Shown here: piece by piece, positions 45,093 to 54,605 of the stretch | How positions within the stretch are numbered: the stretch's first letter is position 1 | Layout of the letters: each line of letters begins with the position of its first letter | NCBI RefSeq assembly: GCF_009883635.2 | Contig: NZ_CP026115.2 | Location: 186,001 to 250,000 of the forward strand | DNA length: 64,000 nucleotides | Reading direction: 5' to 3' | Source of the DNA: Pseudomonas putida | Lineage (GTDB): Bacteria > Pseudomonadota > Gammaproteobacteria > Pseudomonadales > Pseudomonadaceae | The notes under the pieces: model-generated | What the model saw: only the letters and a program-made list of their open reading frames with translations | What the model was told of the DNA's origin: nothing | Database searches by the model: none | Program-made: the position numbers and the translations under genes

Positions 45093-45181
45093 AGAAAATA
45101 GACTTGATCGATTGCGCCGTCGATAATTTTCTCCGCTGGCGCTGCCAGCCCCGCGTTATCGCTGCGCAAGGAGTATCGACG

Positions 45182-46249
45182 TTGCAGACCGCCCTACCCG
45201 CTTCTTCCAGATCCCTGTTCCAATGGCTCGCCCTGCTGATCTGCGCCGGTGCCTTCGGCCAGTGGCTGCATGCCCTGGCCGTGCCGGCCGGGTTGTTCCT
45301 CGGCCCCATGCTGGTGGCCATCGTCTTCGGCGTCTCAGGCGCACAACTGCACCTGCACCGCCAGATGTTTCGCTTTGGTCAGGGCTGCGTCGGCCTGCTG
45401 GTCGCCCACTCGGTGACCTGGGCGGTGCTGGTGTCGATGGCCCAGTCCTGGCACCTGATGCTGGTCGCCACCGTCATCACGGTGGTGCTCAGCGCGTTGG
45501 TCGGCCTCGGCACGGTACGCTTCGGTGGCATCCCCGGCAGCACTGCCGCCTGGGGTACCGCGCCAGGGGCGGCTTCGGCAATGGTGTCGATGGCCGAGGA
45601 AAATGGCGCCGACGGCCGCGTGGTGGCGACCATGCAATATGTGCGTGTGGTATGCGTGGTGATGATCGGCTCGCTGGTCAGCCACCTGCTCGGCGCCACA
45701 CCAGGCGCAGGCGCGGCGGCCCATGCACCGGCGGCGCTGGAAGGCCCGCACCTGATCGACAGCCTTCTCAGCCTGGGCGTGGTGCTGGTGGGTATTACCC
45801 TCGGCAGCCGCTTGCCTGCCGGGGCCTTGCTGACACCGCTGCTGCTCGGCGGCGCCCTGCAACTCAGTGGTCTGCTGACCATCAGCTTGCCCGAGCCTTT
45901 ACTGGCGGTTGCCTATGGCGCCATTGGCTGCTACATCGGCCTGCGTTTCGACCGGCAGACCGTGCGTTATGTGTGGAAGCGCCTGCCGACCATGATTGCC
46001 GGGGCGGTGGCGTTGATTGTGTTGTGCGCCGCGTGTGCCTACGTGCTGGCCCTGGCAATGGGCACGGATTTTCTGTCGATGTATCTGGCGACCAGCCCGG
46101 GTGGGCTGGATGCCATGGCGATCATCGCCGTCGAGACCCATGCCGATGTCGGGTTGGTGCTGGCGATGCAGACATTGCGGTTGTTCGGGGTGATTCTGAC
46201 CGGGGCCTTCTGTGCGCGGCAGATCATACGCCTGACGCGTACACCGTGA
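45182..46249 (+). CDS. AbrB-family (PF05145-type) membrane transporter
   Basis: The 355-residue protein is mostly hydrophobic helices, with paired domains and conserved AVPAGLFLGPMLVAIVFG and the later LPAGALLTPLLLGGALQLSG and MYLATSPGGLDAMAIIAVE. This is the ammonia monooxygenase/AbrB duplication family of putative regulators or transporters. AAGGAG (45168-45173) supports the TTG start at 45182. It is probably driven by the divergent LysR gene. The substrate is unknown. Confidence 0.75.
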   Translation: MQTALPASSRSLFQWLALLICAGAFGQWLHALAVPAGLFLGPMLVAIVFGVSGAQLHLHRQMFRFGQGCVGLLVAHSVTWAVLVSMAQSWHLMLVATVITVVLSALVGLGTVRFGGIPGSTAAWGTAPGAASAMVSMAEENGADGRVVATMQYVRVVCVVMIGSLVSHLLGATPGAGAAAHAPAALEGPHLIDSLLSLGVVLVGITLGSRLPAGALLTPLLLGGALQLSGLLTISLPEPLLAVAYGAIGCYIGLRFDRQTVRYVWKRLPTMIAGAVALIVLCAACAYVLALAMGTDFLSMYLATSPGGLDAMAIIAVETHADVGLVLAMQTLRLFGVILTGAFCARQIIRLTRTP

Positions 46250-46264
46250 ATTTTTCATAAGGGC

Positions 46265-46493
46265 GGCAATCGAGCGCCGCCCGCGCGGCGCATCGCGAGC
46301 TACGCTCGCTCCTACGTTTGTCTCGGGCCAGTAACGCCTGTGCCAGGCGCGCGCGACTGCCTTGTTTGTACGACGCGATATCGCGCCATGCGCCAAGGCG
46401 TTCGCGCGCAAAATCCACAGGAATAATTGGCCCGAAACAAACGTAGGAGCGAGCGTAGCTCGCGATGCGCCGCGCGGGCGGCGCTCGATTGCC
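46265..46493. repeat. inverted repeat pair (66-bp arms)
   Basis: The sequence 46265-46330 returns in inverse at 46428-46493 with one mismatch. Each arm holds ATCGAGCGCCGCCC, shared with the 42-bp palindrome at 33567, and GCGAGCTACGCTCGC. The 97 bp between arms show no gene. This fills the gap between the transporter and the M24 gene. Confidence 0.85.
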
Positions 46494-46526
46494 CAGGCAA
46501 CGAAAACCTCAAGGCATGCACCCCTG

Positions 46527-47873
46527 CTAATCGCGCAGGAAGCTGTCCTCGAACGGATAATGGGTCAACAGCTCGAACCCGCTCTCGGTCACCAGCAACT
46601 GGTTCTCCAGCTTGATCCCGTCACGCCCGCCCACCTCGCCGACATAGGCCTCGACACACAGCGCCATGCCCGGCTGCAGTTCGCCTTCATAACCATAGGA
46701 CTCAAGGTCTTCAGGGTAGCGAATGCTCGGGTACTCATCGCACAACCCCACGCCATGGAACATCACGCCATAGCGCTGCGCGCGGCAGCTTTCCGGCAGA
46801 CGATGGCCGTTGCGGGTCAGTTCGGTGAAGCGCACGCCAGGCTTGACCATCTCGGCGTTGACGTGGATGTGTTCGTGGGCGATGCGGTACAGGCGCTTCT
46901 GCTCGGCGGTGGGCTCGACATCACCGCAGATCCAGCTGCGTGACATGTCCACGCAGAAGCCATACACACCGATCAGGTCGGTGTCGAACGACAGCAGGTC
47001 ACCGTCGCTGAGCACCCGCGGACCGGACTCCTGATACCAAGGGTTGGTGCGCGGGCCGGAGCTGAGGATGCGGGTTTCGATCCACTCGCCGCCACGGCGG
47101 ATGTTGCCTGCATGCAGCGCGGCCCAGACATCGTTCTCGGTGGCCCCGGCACGCATGGCCTGGCGCATTTCGGCGATCGAAGCTTCGCAGGATGCCACCG
47201 CGCAACGCATGGCGAGGATTTCGTCCGGCCCCTTGATCAGGCGGGCGAATTCGGTCACTTCCTGGCCGTTGTGCACCTGCACGCCCAGCGCATCGAGGGC
47301 GCGCAGGCCGGCGACCTCGATGCGGTCCACGGCCAGGCGGCGGTTGTTGCCGGCATGGGTGCGCAGCAACTCATCGACCTGGGCGCAGAAACGCCTGGCA
47401 TGTTCCTCGGTGCGGTCACCCGTTTCGAAATAGAAGAACGACGCACCGCTGCGCAGCTCGCTGACCAGCGGCAGGTGCGCGGAAAGGTGATCGCAGCCAT
47501 GGAAGTCCCACAGCACCACATGGCCGCTGGCGGCGACGAAACAGGCGCGGGCCGGGTTGTGGGTGGTCCACAGTTGCATGTTGGTGGTGTCGGTGGCGTA
47601 GCGGATGTTCAGCGGGTCGAACAGCAGGATGCCGCCCAGGTCGCGGGCGATGAGCTGCTCGCGGATGCGTTGCAGGCGGTACTCACGCATGCTCGGCAGG
47701 TGCGGCGCCTGCAGGCCGAGGCTGGCCCATTCGGCGAAGGCCAGCGGGGTCGGGCCGATTTCAGTGCGGTCGTTGTCGTCGATCGAACCATCGGCCTTGA
47801 GCGCGGCGGCGCGCTGGCGGGACGGGTCGATACGGCGGGCCTGGGCGGGGATCGAGAACGGTGAGGTCATCAT
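46527..47873 (-). CDS. M24-family metallohydrolase, DddP/Xaa-Pro dipeptidase-like
   Basis: The 448-residue protein has a creatinase-type N-terminal domain and a pita-bread C-terminal domain. Metal-site segments are FDTDLIGVYGFCVDMSRSW (D-x-D and a later D), MFHGVGLCDEYP (H) and CVEAYVGEVGGRDGIKLENQ (two E). Phrases such as FDPLNIRYATDTTNMQLWTTHN and SGPRTNPW resemble the DMSP lyase DddP and close M24 relatives. It is likely a hydrolase or lyase for a betaine- or peptide-like compound. It shares orientation with the Rieske gene at 47997. Confidence 0.72.
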   Translation of the reverse strand: MMTSPFSIPAQARRIDPSRQRAAALKADGSIDDNDRTEIGPTPLAFAEWASLGLQAPHLPSMREYRLQRIREQLIARDLGGILLFDPLNIRYATDTTNMQLWTTHNPARACFVAASGHVVLWDFHGCDHLSAHLPLVSELRSGASFFYFETGDRTEEHARRFCAQVDELLRTHAGNNRRLAVDRIEVAGLRALDALGVQVHNGQEVTEFARLIKGPDEILAMRCAVASCEASIAEMRQAMRAGATENDVWAALHAGNIRRGGEWIETRILSSGPRTNPWYQESGPRVLSDGDLLSFDTDLIGVYGFCVDMSRSWICGDVEPTAEQKRLYRIAHEHIHVNAEMVKPGVRFTELTRNGHRLPESCRAQRYGVMFHGVGLCDEYPSIRYPEDLESYGYEGELQPGMALCVEAYVGEVGGRDGIKLENQLLVTESGFELLTHYPFEDSFLRD

Positions 47874-47996
47874 GGCGTGCGGTTTTCCCTGGTTTTATTG
47901 TGTGGAAACAGCGGTATTGATGATGTGCGATTGCGGGCAGGCCAGCGCCCTCAAAGTCGTCAGGACAATGCCCGAAAGCGGCGCTGGCCCATAGCG

Positions 47997-49223
47997 TCAT
48001 GCGAGGCGCGGCGAATCCTCGCTCAGGCGCCGGGTCATCAACTCGCAATACCAGTCGACGAACTGGCAGTCGCCGTTCTCCACCAGCCCCGAATAAGGGC
48101 CTGGCTGGTAGGCCGGCGAGGTCACACCGACCTGAGTGCCCTCTACCAGCCGGCGATCCTGGTCGTTGGTGGCCATCCACACCTTGGTCAGGCGCTCGAG
48201 GTCATAGTCCACGCCTTCCTGGGCGTCCTTGGGCACCAGCCACTTGGTGGTCACCAAGGTCTGCCCCGGCCCCTGCGGCAACACGCGGAAGCTCAGGGCG
48301 TGGTCGCCGAGAAAGTGGTTCCAGGTCGAGGGGTAGTTGAAGTACAGCAGCGCGCCGATGTTGGCCACGCCACTGCGGTCCAGGCGGCGGGCCACGGCCG
48401 GCTTGCCGTCCATGGTATAGCTGGTGGCACCGTTGTTGAGCGGGATACGGGTCATGCGGTACTGGCCACCGGGGTCCATGACCAGGCGGCTGGCCATGCC
48501 GTTGGCTTCGCAGACGTTCCAGTGCGCGGCCAGTTCCGGGTCCTCCTCACCGCCAATGCCCTGCACCGACACGTTCTCGACGAACGAGTTGAGCAGCTCG
48601 GGGTGGGTACCGTCGCAGTGGTAGCACTCGCGGTTGTTCTCGAACACCAGCTTCCAGTTGCCCTGCTCCACCAGGTTGGCCTCGAAGGCGACCTTGCAGT
48701 CTTCCAGATAGTGCGGGCCGATGAAGGGCGACACGGCGCTGCGAAACGGCTCGAAGTCCGGCGCGACCTTGGCCACGCACACGTAGATGTAGCTGTGCAC
48801 CACTTCACAGTGGGCCGGCATCAGGCCGTGCTCGGCGGTATTGAAGTCAGGGCCCATGTTGCCGGCGAACAGCAGGCGGCCATCGAGTTCCAAGGTCCAT
48901 TTGTGGTACGGGCACACCAGCTTGGCGACCTTGCCCTTGGCCTCGGTGCATACCTTGGAACCACGGTGACGGCAGGCATTGTGGAAGGCGCGTACCTGGC
49001 CATCACTGCCACGAACCACGGCCACCGGGTAGTCACCGACCTGCAGGGTGATGTACTGGCCGGGCTTTTCCAGTTCGAAGGTATGCCCGGCAAAGATCCA
49101 CTCGCGGTGCCAGATTTGTTCAAGATCCTGCCGGTACAGGTCCGCATCGCTATAGGCGGCACCCGGCAAGCCATGTTGAGGTTTGCGTTGCCTGATCAGG
49201 TCCAATACATCGGTGTGCTGCAT
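47997..49223 (-). CDS. Rieske oxygenase, GbcA-like (quaternary-amine demethylase type)
   Basis: The 408-residue protein has a Rieske cluster (CRHRGSKVC, LVCPYHKW) and a catalytic iron segment ENNRECYHCDGTHPELL, typical of the glycine-betaine/stachydrine/carnitine oxygenase group rather than ring-hydroxylating dioxygenases; no beta subunit follows. ATG 49223 has GGGAGA upstream and is preferred to 49292. No reductase gene (gbcB-like) lies beside it, so electrons must come from elsewhere. A divergent LysR gene is 160 bp away. Confidence 0.8.
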   Translation of the reverse strand: MQHTDVLDLIRQRKPQHGLPGAAYSDADLYRQDLEQIWHREWIFAGHTFELEKPGQYITLQVGDYPVAVVRGSDGQVRAFHNACRHRGSKVCTEAKGKVAKLVCPYHKWTLELDGRLLFAGNMGPDFNTAEHGLMPAHCEVVHSYIYVCVAKVAPDFEPFRSAVSPFIGPHYLEDCKVAFEANLVEQGNWKLVFENNRECYHCDGTHPELLNSFVENVSVQGIGGEEDPELAAHWNVCEANGMASRLVMDPGGQYRMTRIPLNNGATSYTMDGKPAVARRLDRSGVANIGALLYFNYPSTWNHFLGDHALSFRVLPQGPGQTLVTTKWLVPKDAQEGVDYDLERLTKVWMATNDQDRRLVEGTQVGVTSPAYQPGPYSGLVENGDCQFVDWYCELMTRRLSEDSPRLA

Positions 49224-49259
49224 TATTGTTGTTCTCCCGCGTGGGACTTCTATGCAGGG

Positions 49260-49287
49260 ATTCGTTCGGTTAGTCTCTGAAACGAAT
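49260..49287. promoter_or_regulatory. candidate LysR operator ATTCGTT-N14-AACGAAT
   Basis: ATTCGTT (49260-49266) and AACGAAT (49281-49287) are perfect inverted arms 14 bp apart, 36 bp from the Rieske start and 97 bp from the divergent LysR start. Spacing fits a LysR dimer site. Confidence 0.5.
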
Positions 49288-49383
49288 AACAAAGCGTCAT
49301 CGCTGCTGCCTGATCACAGTCTATTGCCAGTGTTTTGCCGCTAAGAATCGACATTTTCTGGGGCTAATTGATTACCAAAACGT

Positions 49384-50370
49384 ATGGTCAAGCACACAGA
49401 ACCCGATCAGACCTTGATCAAGATGCCCTCGCTGCGCGCGGTCAAGGCCTTCGTCGCCGCCGCCCGTTACCAGAACTTCACCCGCGCGGCCGAAGCGCTG
49501 TGTGTGACCCAGGCGGCGATCAGCCGGCAGATCCGCGACCTTGAGGAACACCTGGGGGCCGAACTGTTCAACCGCGCCGGGCGTGCGGTCGAGCTGACCC
49601 CGGCCGGTTCGATCTTCTACGACGCCGTGCAGCTGTCGTTCACCAACATTGCCCTGGCGGCCGACCGTATCCGCCACAGCGAGTCGCCCAAGCAGCGCGT
49701 CACCCTGTGCTGCTCACCGGCATTCGCCAACTTCTGGCTCGGGCCGAAGTTGCCGGCATTGTTCGCGGCCTACCCCGAGATCGACCTGAACATCGTGACG
49801 ACGCAGAACTTCCTGACCCTGGAGAACGGCGTCAATCCGGACATCATCATCTGCAAGATGGCCAAGAGCGGCCAGGGTTACTTCAGTCAGCCGCTGGTCT
49901 GCGACGTGATCTACCCGGTGTGCACCCCGCAGTACCTGGAACAACACCCCGAGATCCGCACGCTGGACGGCCTGCGCAACAGCGCCCTGCTCAACCTCAG
50001 CCCGTTCGGCCGCTCGCAGGTGGCCGAACACGTGGACTGGAAAGTCTGGTTCGCCTATCAGGACATCGACCTCGACCGGCGTGATGCGGACGCCCCGCAA
50101 CTGTTCAACGCCAACGACTACAGCCTGCTGATGCAGCTGGCGCAGCACCATCAGGGCGTGGCCCTGGGCTGGCATTACCTGGTCGCGCCGCTGGTGGAGC
50201 AGGGCCTGCTGGTGCGGCCGGTAAGCGACACCCTGGTGCACCGCGACACCCGCCATTACCTTAGCCTCAGCGAAGCCAAGAGCCGTGACGCCAGTTGCTG
50301 CAAGCTGCGCGACTGGTTGATCGAGCAGTTCGACTGGTCGCTGCATGAAGAGGCCGAAGACCAAGGGTAG
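49384..50370 (+). CDS. LysR-family regulator (GcvA-like)
   Basis: The 328-residue LysR protein has HTH SLRAVKAFVAAARYQNFTRAAEALCVTQAAISRQIRDLEEHLG, close to GcvA/AmpR-type regulators, and an effector domain ending in GVALGWHYLVAPLVEQGLLVRP. It is divergent from the Rieske gene and should control it and the M24 gene. The effector might be a betaine, by context only. The start at ATG 49384 is near the divergent promoter, and a shorter start at about 49423 (MPSLRAVK) is possible. Confidence 0.85.
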   Translation: MVKHTEPDQTLIKMPSLRAVKAFVAAARYQNFTRAAEALCVTQAAISRQIRDLEEHLGAELFNRAGRAVELTPAGSIFYDAVQLSFTNIALAADRIRHSESPKQRVTLCCSPAFANFWLGPKLPALFAAYPEIDLNIVTTQNFLTLENGVNPDIIICKMAKSGQGYFSQPLVCDVIYPVCTPQYLEQHPEIRTLDGLRNSALLNLSPFGRSQVAEHVDWKVWFAYQDIDLDRRDADAPQLFNANDYSLLMQLAQHHQGVALGWHYLVAPLVEQGLLVRPVSDTLVHRDTRHYLSLSEAKSRDASCCKLRDWLIEQFDWSLHEEAEDQG

Positions 50371-50376
50371 GCAGCA

Positions 50377-50856
50377 CTAGCCTTTCAACGCCGCCTCGAT
50401 TTTCGCCACGTCGATCTTGCCCATGTTCATCATGGCGTCAAACGCCCGCTTGGCGGCGGCCTTGTCGGGGTTGGCGATGGCTTCGATGAGGATGCGCGGG
50501 GTGATCTGCCAGGAGATGCCCCACTTGTCCTTGCACCAGCCGCAAACGCTCTCGCTGCCACCGTTGCTGACGATGGCGTGCCAGAGCCGGTCGGTTTCGG
50601 CCTGGTCCTCGGTGCTGACCTGGAACGAAAACGCCTCGCAATGCTTGAACGTGTCGCCACCGTTGAGCCCCACGCAGGGAATGCCCATCACGCTGAACTC
50701 GACGGTGATCACTTCACCAGCCTTGCCCGAAGGGTAATCGCCGGGGGCCGGGTGCACCGCGATGACCTTGCTGTCGGGGAAGGTCCTGGCATAGAAATTC
50801 GCCGCTTCTTCGGCATCCTTGTCGAACCACAGGCAAATCGTGTTCTTGGCAGTCAT
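50377..50856 (-). CDS. PhnB-like VOC family protein
   Basis: The 159-residue protein belongs to the glyoxalase/VOC superfamily, PhnB/3-dmu-9_3-mt group: NTICLWFDKDAEEAANFYARTFPDS at the start, FSVMGIPCVGLNGGD, and GGSESVCGWCKDKWGISWQITPRIL later. The function of this group is uncertain (possible methyltransferase-like or resistance folds). ATG 50856 gives the family start. It converges on the LysR gene with a 6-bp gap. Confidence 0.85.
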   Translation of the reverse strand: MTAKNTICLWFDKDAEEAANFYARTFPDSKVIAVHPAPGDYPSGKAGEVITVEFSVMGIPCVGLNGGDTFKHCEAFSFQVSTEDQAETDRLWHAIVSNGGSESVCGWCKDKWGISWQITPRILIEAIANPDKAAAKRAFDAMMNMGKIDVAKIEAALKG

Positions 50857-51055
50857 GGCAAGGCTCCTGGATAGAACAGAAAGCCTTGAGTCTAGCCCTT
50901 CAGCCCTGCTATTGAGCCTTGGCTGACAAGGGGTTGGCCCAGGAAGAAGAAAATTCCTACTTAATTCGCAGAAGCTTCCCGCAACCCACTGACGCCGCAG
51001 CATTGCATCATTGCCGACAAACCTCACAAGCGACTATTCGCAGGGAGATACGGGT

Positions 51056-52393
51056 TTGTCGAACTTCAAATCAAAGTTGCAGCATCTCAGCGCCGAGCAG
51101 ATCGAGGCGCTGTACAGCGAATACATCGGCGGTGAAAGGATCGCGGTTCTGCTCCAACGCTACGCTATCGACATTGCCCCCAGCAGCCTGATCAAGGCCT
51201 TTCCCCCGGTGCCTTGCGCCGAGCTCGAGTGCCCTTACTGCGAAATCAGCCTGTACGAGCGGCGCAAAAGCCGCTCGGCCAACAGCTGGAACGACAATCT
51301 CGCCTACTGCCCGAACTGCGCGCACCGCCATTACTTCCCTGGGCGCAACCCATGGAAACGCGATTGCGCCTGTCAGCCCTGCCTGGCGGCGCGTGAACGG
51401 GCCAGGCAGGCAAAGGCCGTGGAGCGGCGCCAACGCATCAACGAGCACTGGTCATTGGCGAAGCGCCTGCCAGTGCCATTGCACACGCTGTCGATCACCC
51501 GCCAGTTGCAGTTGCTGGCCGTGCTCGAAATACGCATGGATGCGCAAAAGGGTTGTATCCAGGCTGCGGAAAAGTCCCTCGCAGACGCACGCATCAGCCC
51601 TTCGCCGAGCATGGATTCGGCCATGTTGCTGGCACTGCACGAAGATCAGGTCCTGCTGGTCGACCCCGATTCGCCGCTGGATGCCTTCAGCGACGACCCA
51701 ACGCCAAAAGCCTGGCAGAACAAAGTCCGCTGGATCGCCAATGTCTGCCTGGATGAACCGCAGCGGGCCGACCTTGGCCCCCTGTATCGCGCGCTGCACA
51801 AGGCAGTGTCCAGTGGCCCACAGCCACACTGGCATGACGAGCTCGTCACGGCCATCAAGCAGCTTTGCAATGAAGAAGTCTGTGCCTACATCGCCACCCG
51901 CAGCGCGGAACACGGCCTGCCCTTCGAGGCCAGGAAGAAAGCCGCCGAAGTCGCAGAGCAGCTGCTTGACGCACACCCCGTTCGGCACATCTGGTCACTG
52001 ACCAACACCGCCATCCGTGGGGCCCTGTCATTCGTGGCTCGCGCCCAGGTCAACAAACTCCACGCCGCCAACACCATTCCCGGGAGCCTGCTGTCGCTGA
52101 GCGAACGCGCGATTCGGGAGCACTGGCAGTTCACGGCATCGCGCTACGACACTCATGCGCCGCGCTCAGGCTTCAGCCAGGCGCTGTTCGACGTGCTGTT
52201 GCAACAGCATGACCATGGCCTGTGCCGCAAGGTCAGCGACTACATCGCAGAACTGCCTGGGCATGCAGATACCCATGGCTGCACGCTGTTCTGCGCCATG
52301 TGCGGGTCGAACCTGGTACACGTGCAGCCCGGGCCTCGGGAAACCGTCGTCAATTGCAAGGACTGCCTGGCCAGGACCTTGGTGGCGACCTAA
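51056..52393 (+). CDS. unknown zinc-ribbon protein
   Basis: I do not recognise this 445-residue protein. It begins with a possible HTH (SAEQIEALYSEYIGGERIAVLL). Cysteine pairs follow: C59-P-Y-C62, C85-P-N-C88, and C104/C106/C109; the C-terminus has C413-A-M-C416 and C434-K-D-C437. These look like two zinc ribbons framing an alpha-helical middle. The TTG at 51056 has GGGAG 8 bp upstream. It is monocistronic, between a VOC protein and an MFS carrier. It could be nucleic-acid binding; this is inference. Confidence 0.7.
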   Translation: MSNFKSKLQHLSAEQIEALYSEYIGGERIAVLLQRYAIDIAPSSLIKAFPPVPCAELECPYCEISLYERRKSRSANSWNDNLAYCPNCAHRHYFPGRNPWKRDCACQPCLAARERARQAKAVERRQRINEHWSLAKRLPVPLHTLSITRQLQLLAVLEIRMDAQKGCIQAAEKSLADARISPSPSMDSAMLLALHEDQVLLVDPDSPLDAFSDDPTPKAWQNKVRWIANVCLDEPQRADLGPLYRALHKAVSSGPQPHWHDELVTAIKQLCNEEVCAYIATRSAEHGLPFEARKKAAEVAEQLLDAHPVRHIWSLTNTAIRGALSFVARAQVNKLHAANTIPGSLLSLSERAIREHWQFTASRYDTHAPRSGFSQALFDVLLQQHDHGLCRKVSDYIAELPGHADTHGCTLFCAMCGSNLVHVQPGPRETVVNCKDCLARTLVAT

Positions 52394-52425
52394 CAGACAG
52401 CGCAAGCAGGCATTGACCCGCGCCT

Positions 52426-52462
52426 CGTACGCCCGTACGATTTTACCGTACATCCGTACGAT
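52426..52462. promoter_or_regulatory. two direct CGTAC-type operator repeats
   Basis: CGTACG-N2-CGTACGAT (52426-52441) is followed by CGTACA-N2-CGTACGAT (52447-52462), period 21 bp, 18 bp before the MFS start. Four half sites on one helix face suggest cooperative binding by a TetR- or GntR-like repressor. No regulator gene is adjacent. Confidence 0.55.
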
Positions 52463-52480
52463 AAACCCAGCGAGCCTTGA

Positions 52481-53692
52481 ATGCCTGCCACCCACACCCA
52501 CTGGTCCCGCCAAGCGCTCTACTTGCTGTTCCTACTCCCTGGGCTGACCCTGGCCACCTGGGTTACCCGCACCCCTGCCCTGCGCGACGGCCTGCAGGCC
52601 TCCACAGAGCAAATGGGCATGATCCTGTTCGGGTTTTCTTCGGGGGCCATGCTGGGCATCCTCAGCGCCGGCCGCATGATTGCCCGCCAGGGTGCCAACC
52701 ACACGCTTCGCCTGGGCCTGCTGGGCCTTTCGGGCGGGCTGTGCGTGCTGGCGGCGAGCAGTGAGCTGAACAGTGCCTGGTGTGCATTTGCCGGCTTGCT
52801 GGTGTTTGGCCTGGGCATGGGCTGGGCGGATATCGCGGCCAATATCGAAGGCGCAGCGGTGGAACGTGCCATCGATGCACCGATCATGACCACGCTGCAC
52901 GGGTTCTTCAGCCTCGGTACTCTGCTCGGCGCCTTGGTCGGCATGGCCATGACCGCTTTCGAAGTGCCGCTGGATATGCATCTGCTGGCCATCGCCGGCC
53001 TGTCGGCGATCGCCACCCTGGCGCTGATCGGGCACGCGCCCCGGGCCAGCGAAGCGGCTGACGAACGACAGGACAGCGACGGTAATACGTTGCACTGGGC
53101 GACCTTGCTGAAGGACCGCCGCTTGCTGCTGATCTGCCTGGTGGTGCTGGCCATGGCCCTGGCGGAAGGTGCGGCCAACGACTGGCTGCCGCTGCTGATG
53201 ATCGATGGCCACGGTTTTGCACCAACCACCGGCACCTTGATCTACCTGGTCTTCACCATCGGCATGACCCTCGGGCGTTTTGCCGGGGCGCCGGTGATAC
53301 GCCGCTTCGGCCGCACCTTCACCCTGCGTGCCAGCGCGCTGATCGGCACGCTGAGCCTGGCGCTGGTGGTGTTCTGCGACGTGCAGTGGGTGGCCGCTGC
53401 TGCCGTGGTGCTCTGGGGCATCGGTGCTTCGCTGGGCTTTCCGCTAGCCATCTCGGCGGCGGGCGAGAGTGGCGCGGACGGCGATCAGCGGGTCCGCCTG
53501 GCGGCCACGGCCGGCTACCTGGCCTTCCTGGTCGGCCCGCAGCTGCTGGGCTTCATCGGCGAGCATTTCGGCCTGCGCCTGGCGATGCTGCCGGTGCTGA
53601 CGCTGGTGGCTGTCGCCTACGTGCTGGCCTCATCGCTGCAGGAGCGCAATCGCCTGCAGGGAGAGACTCAAGCCAGTAACCACGTTAGCTAA
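52481..53692 (+). CDS. MFS transporter (YbjJ-like)
   Basis: The 403-residue protein has about twelve membrane helices: LYLLFLLPGLTLATWVTRTPALRDGL at the start, MGMILFGFSSGAMLGILSAGRMIARQGANHTLR with the MFS motif, and GMGWADIAANIEGAAVERA, common to the YbjJ/sugar-efflux branch. The substrate is unknown; it could export a toxic compound. The CGTAC operator just upstream suggests it is repressed until needed. Confidence 0.82.
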   Translation: MPATHTHWSRQALYLLFLLPGLTLATWVTRTPALRDGLQASTEQMGMILFGFSSGAMLGILSAGRMIARQGANHTLRLGLLGLSGGLCVLAASSELNSAWCAFAGLLVFGLGMGWADIAANIEGAAVERAIDAPIMTTLHGFFSLGTLLGALVGMAMTAFEVPLDMHLLAIAGLSAIATLALIGHAPRASEAADERQDSDGNTLHWATLLKDRRLLLICLVVLAMALAEGAANDWLPLLMIDGHGFAPTTGTLIYLVFTIGMTLGRFAGAPVIRRFGRTFTLRASALIGTLSLALVVFCDVQWVAAAAVVLWGIGASLGFPLAISAAGESGADGDQRVRLAATAGYLAFLVGPQLLGFIGEHFGLRLAMLPVLTLVAVAYVLASSLQERNRLQGETQASNHVS

Positions 53693-53693
53693 C

Positions 53694-54588
<895 letters not shown>

Positions 54589-54605
54589 GGCTAGCGCCGC
54601 TGACA

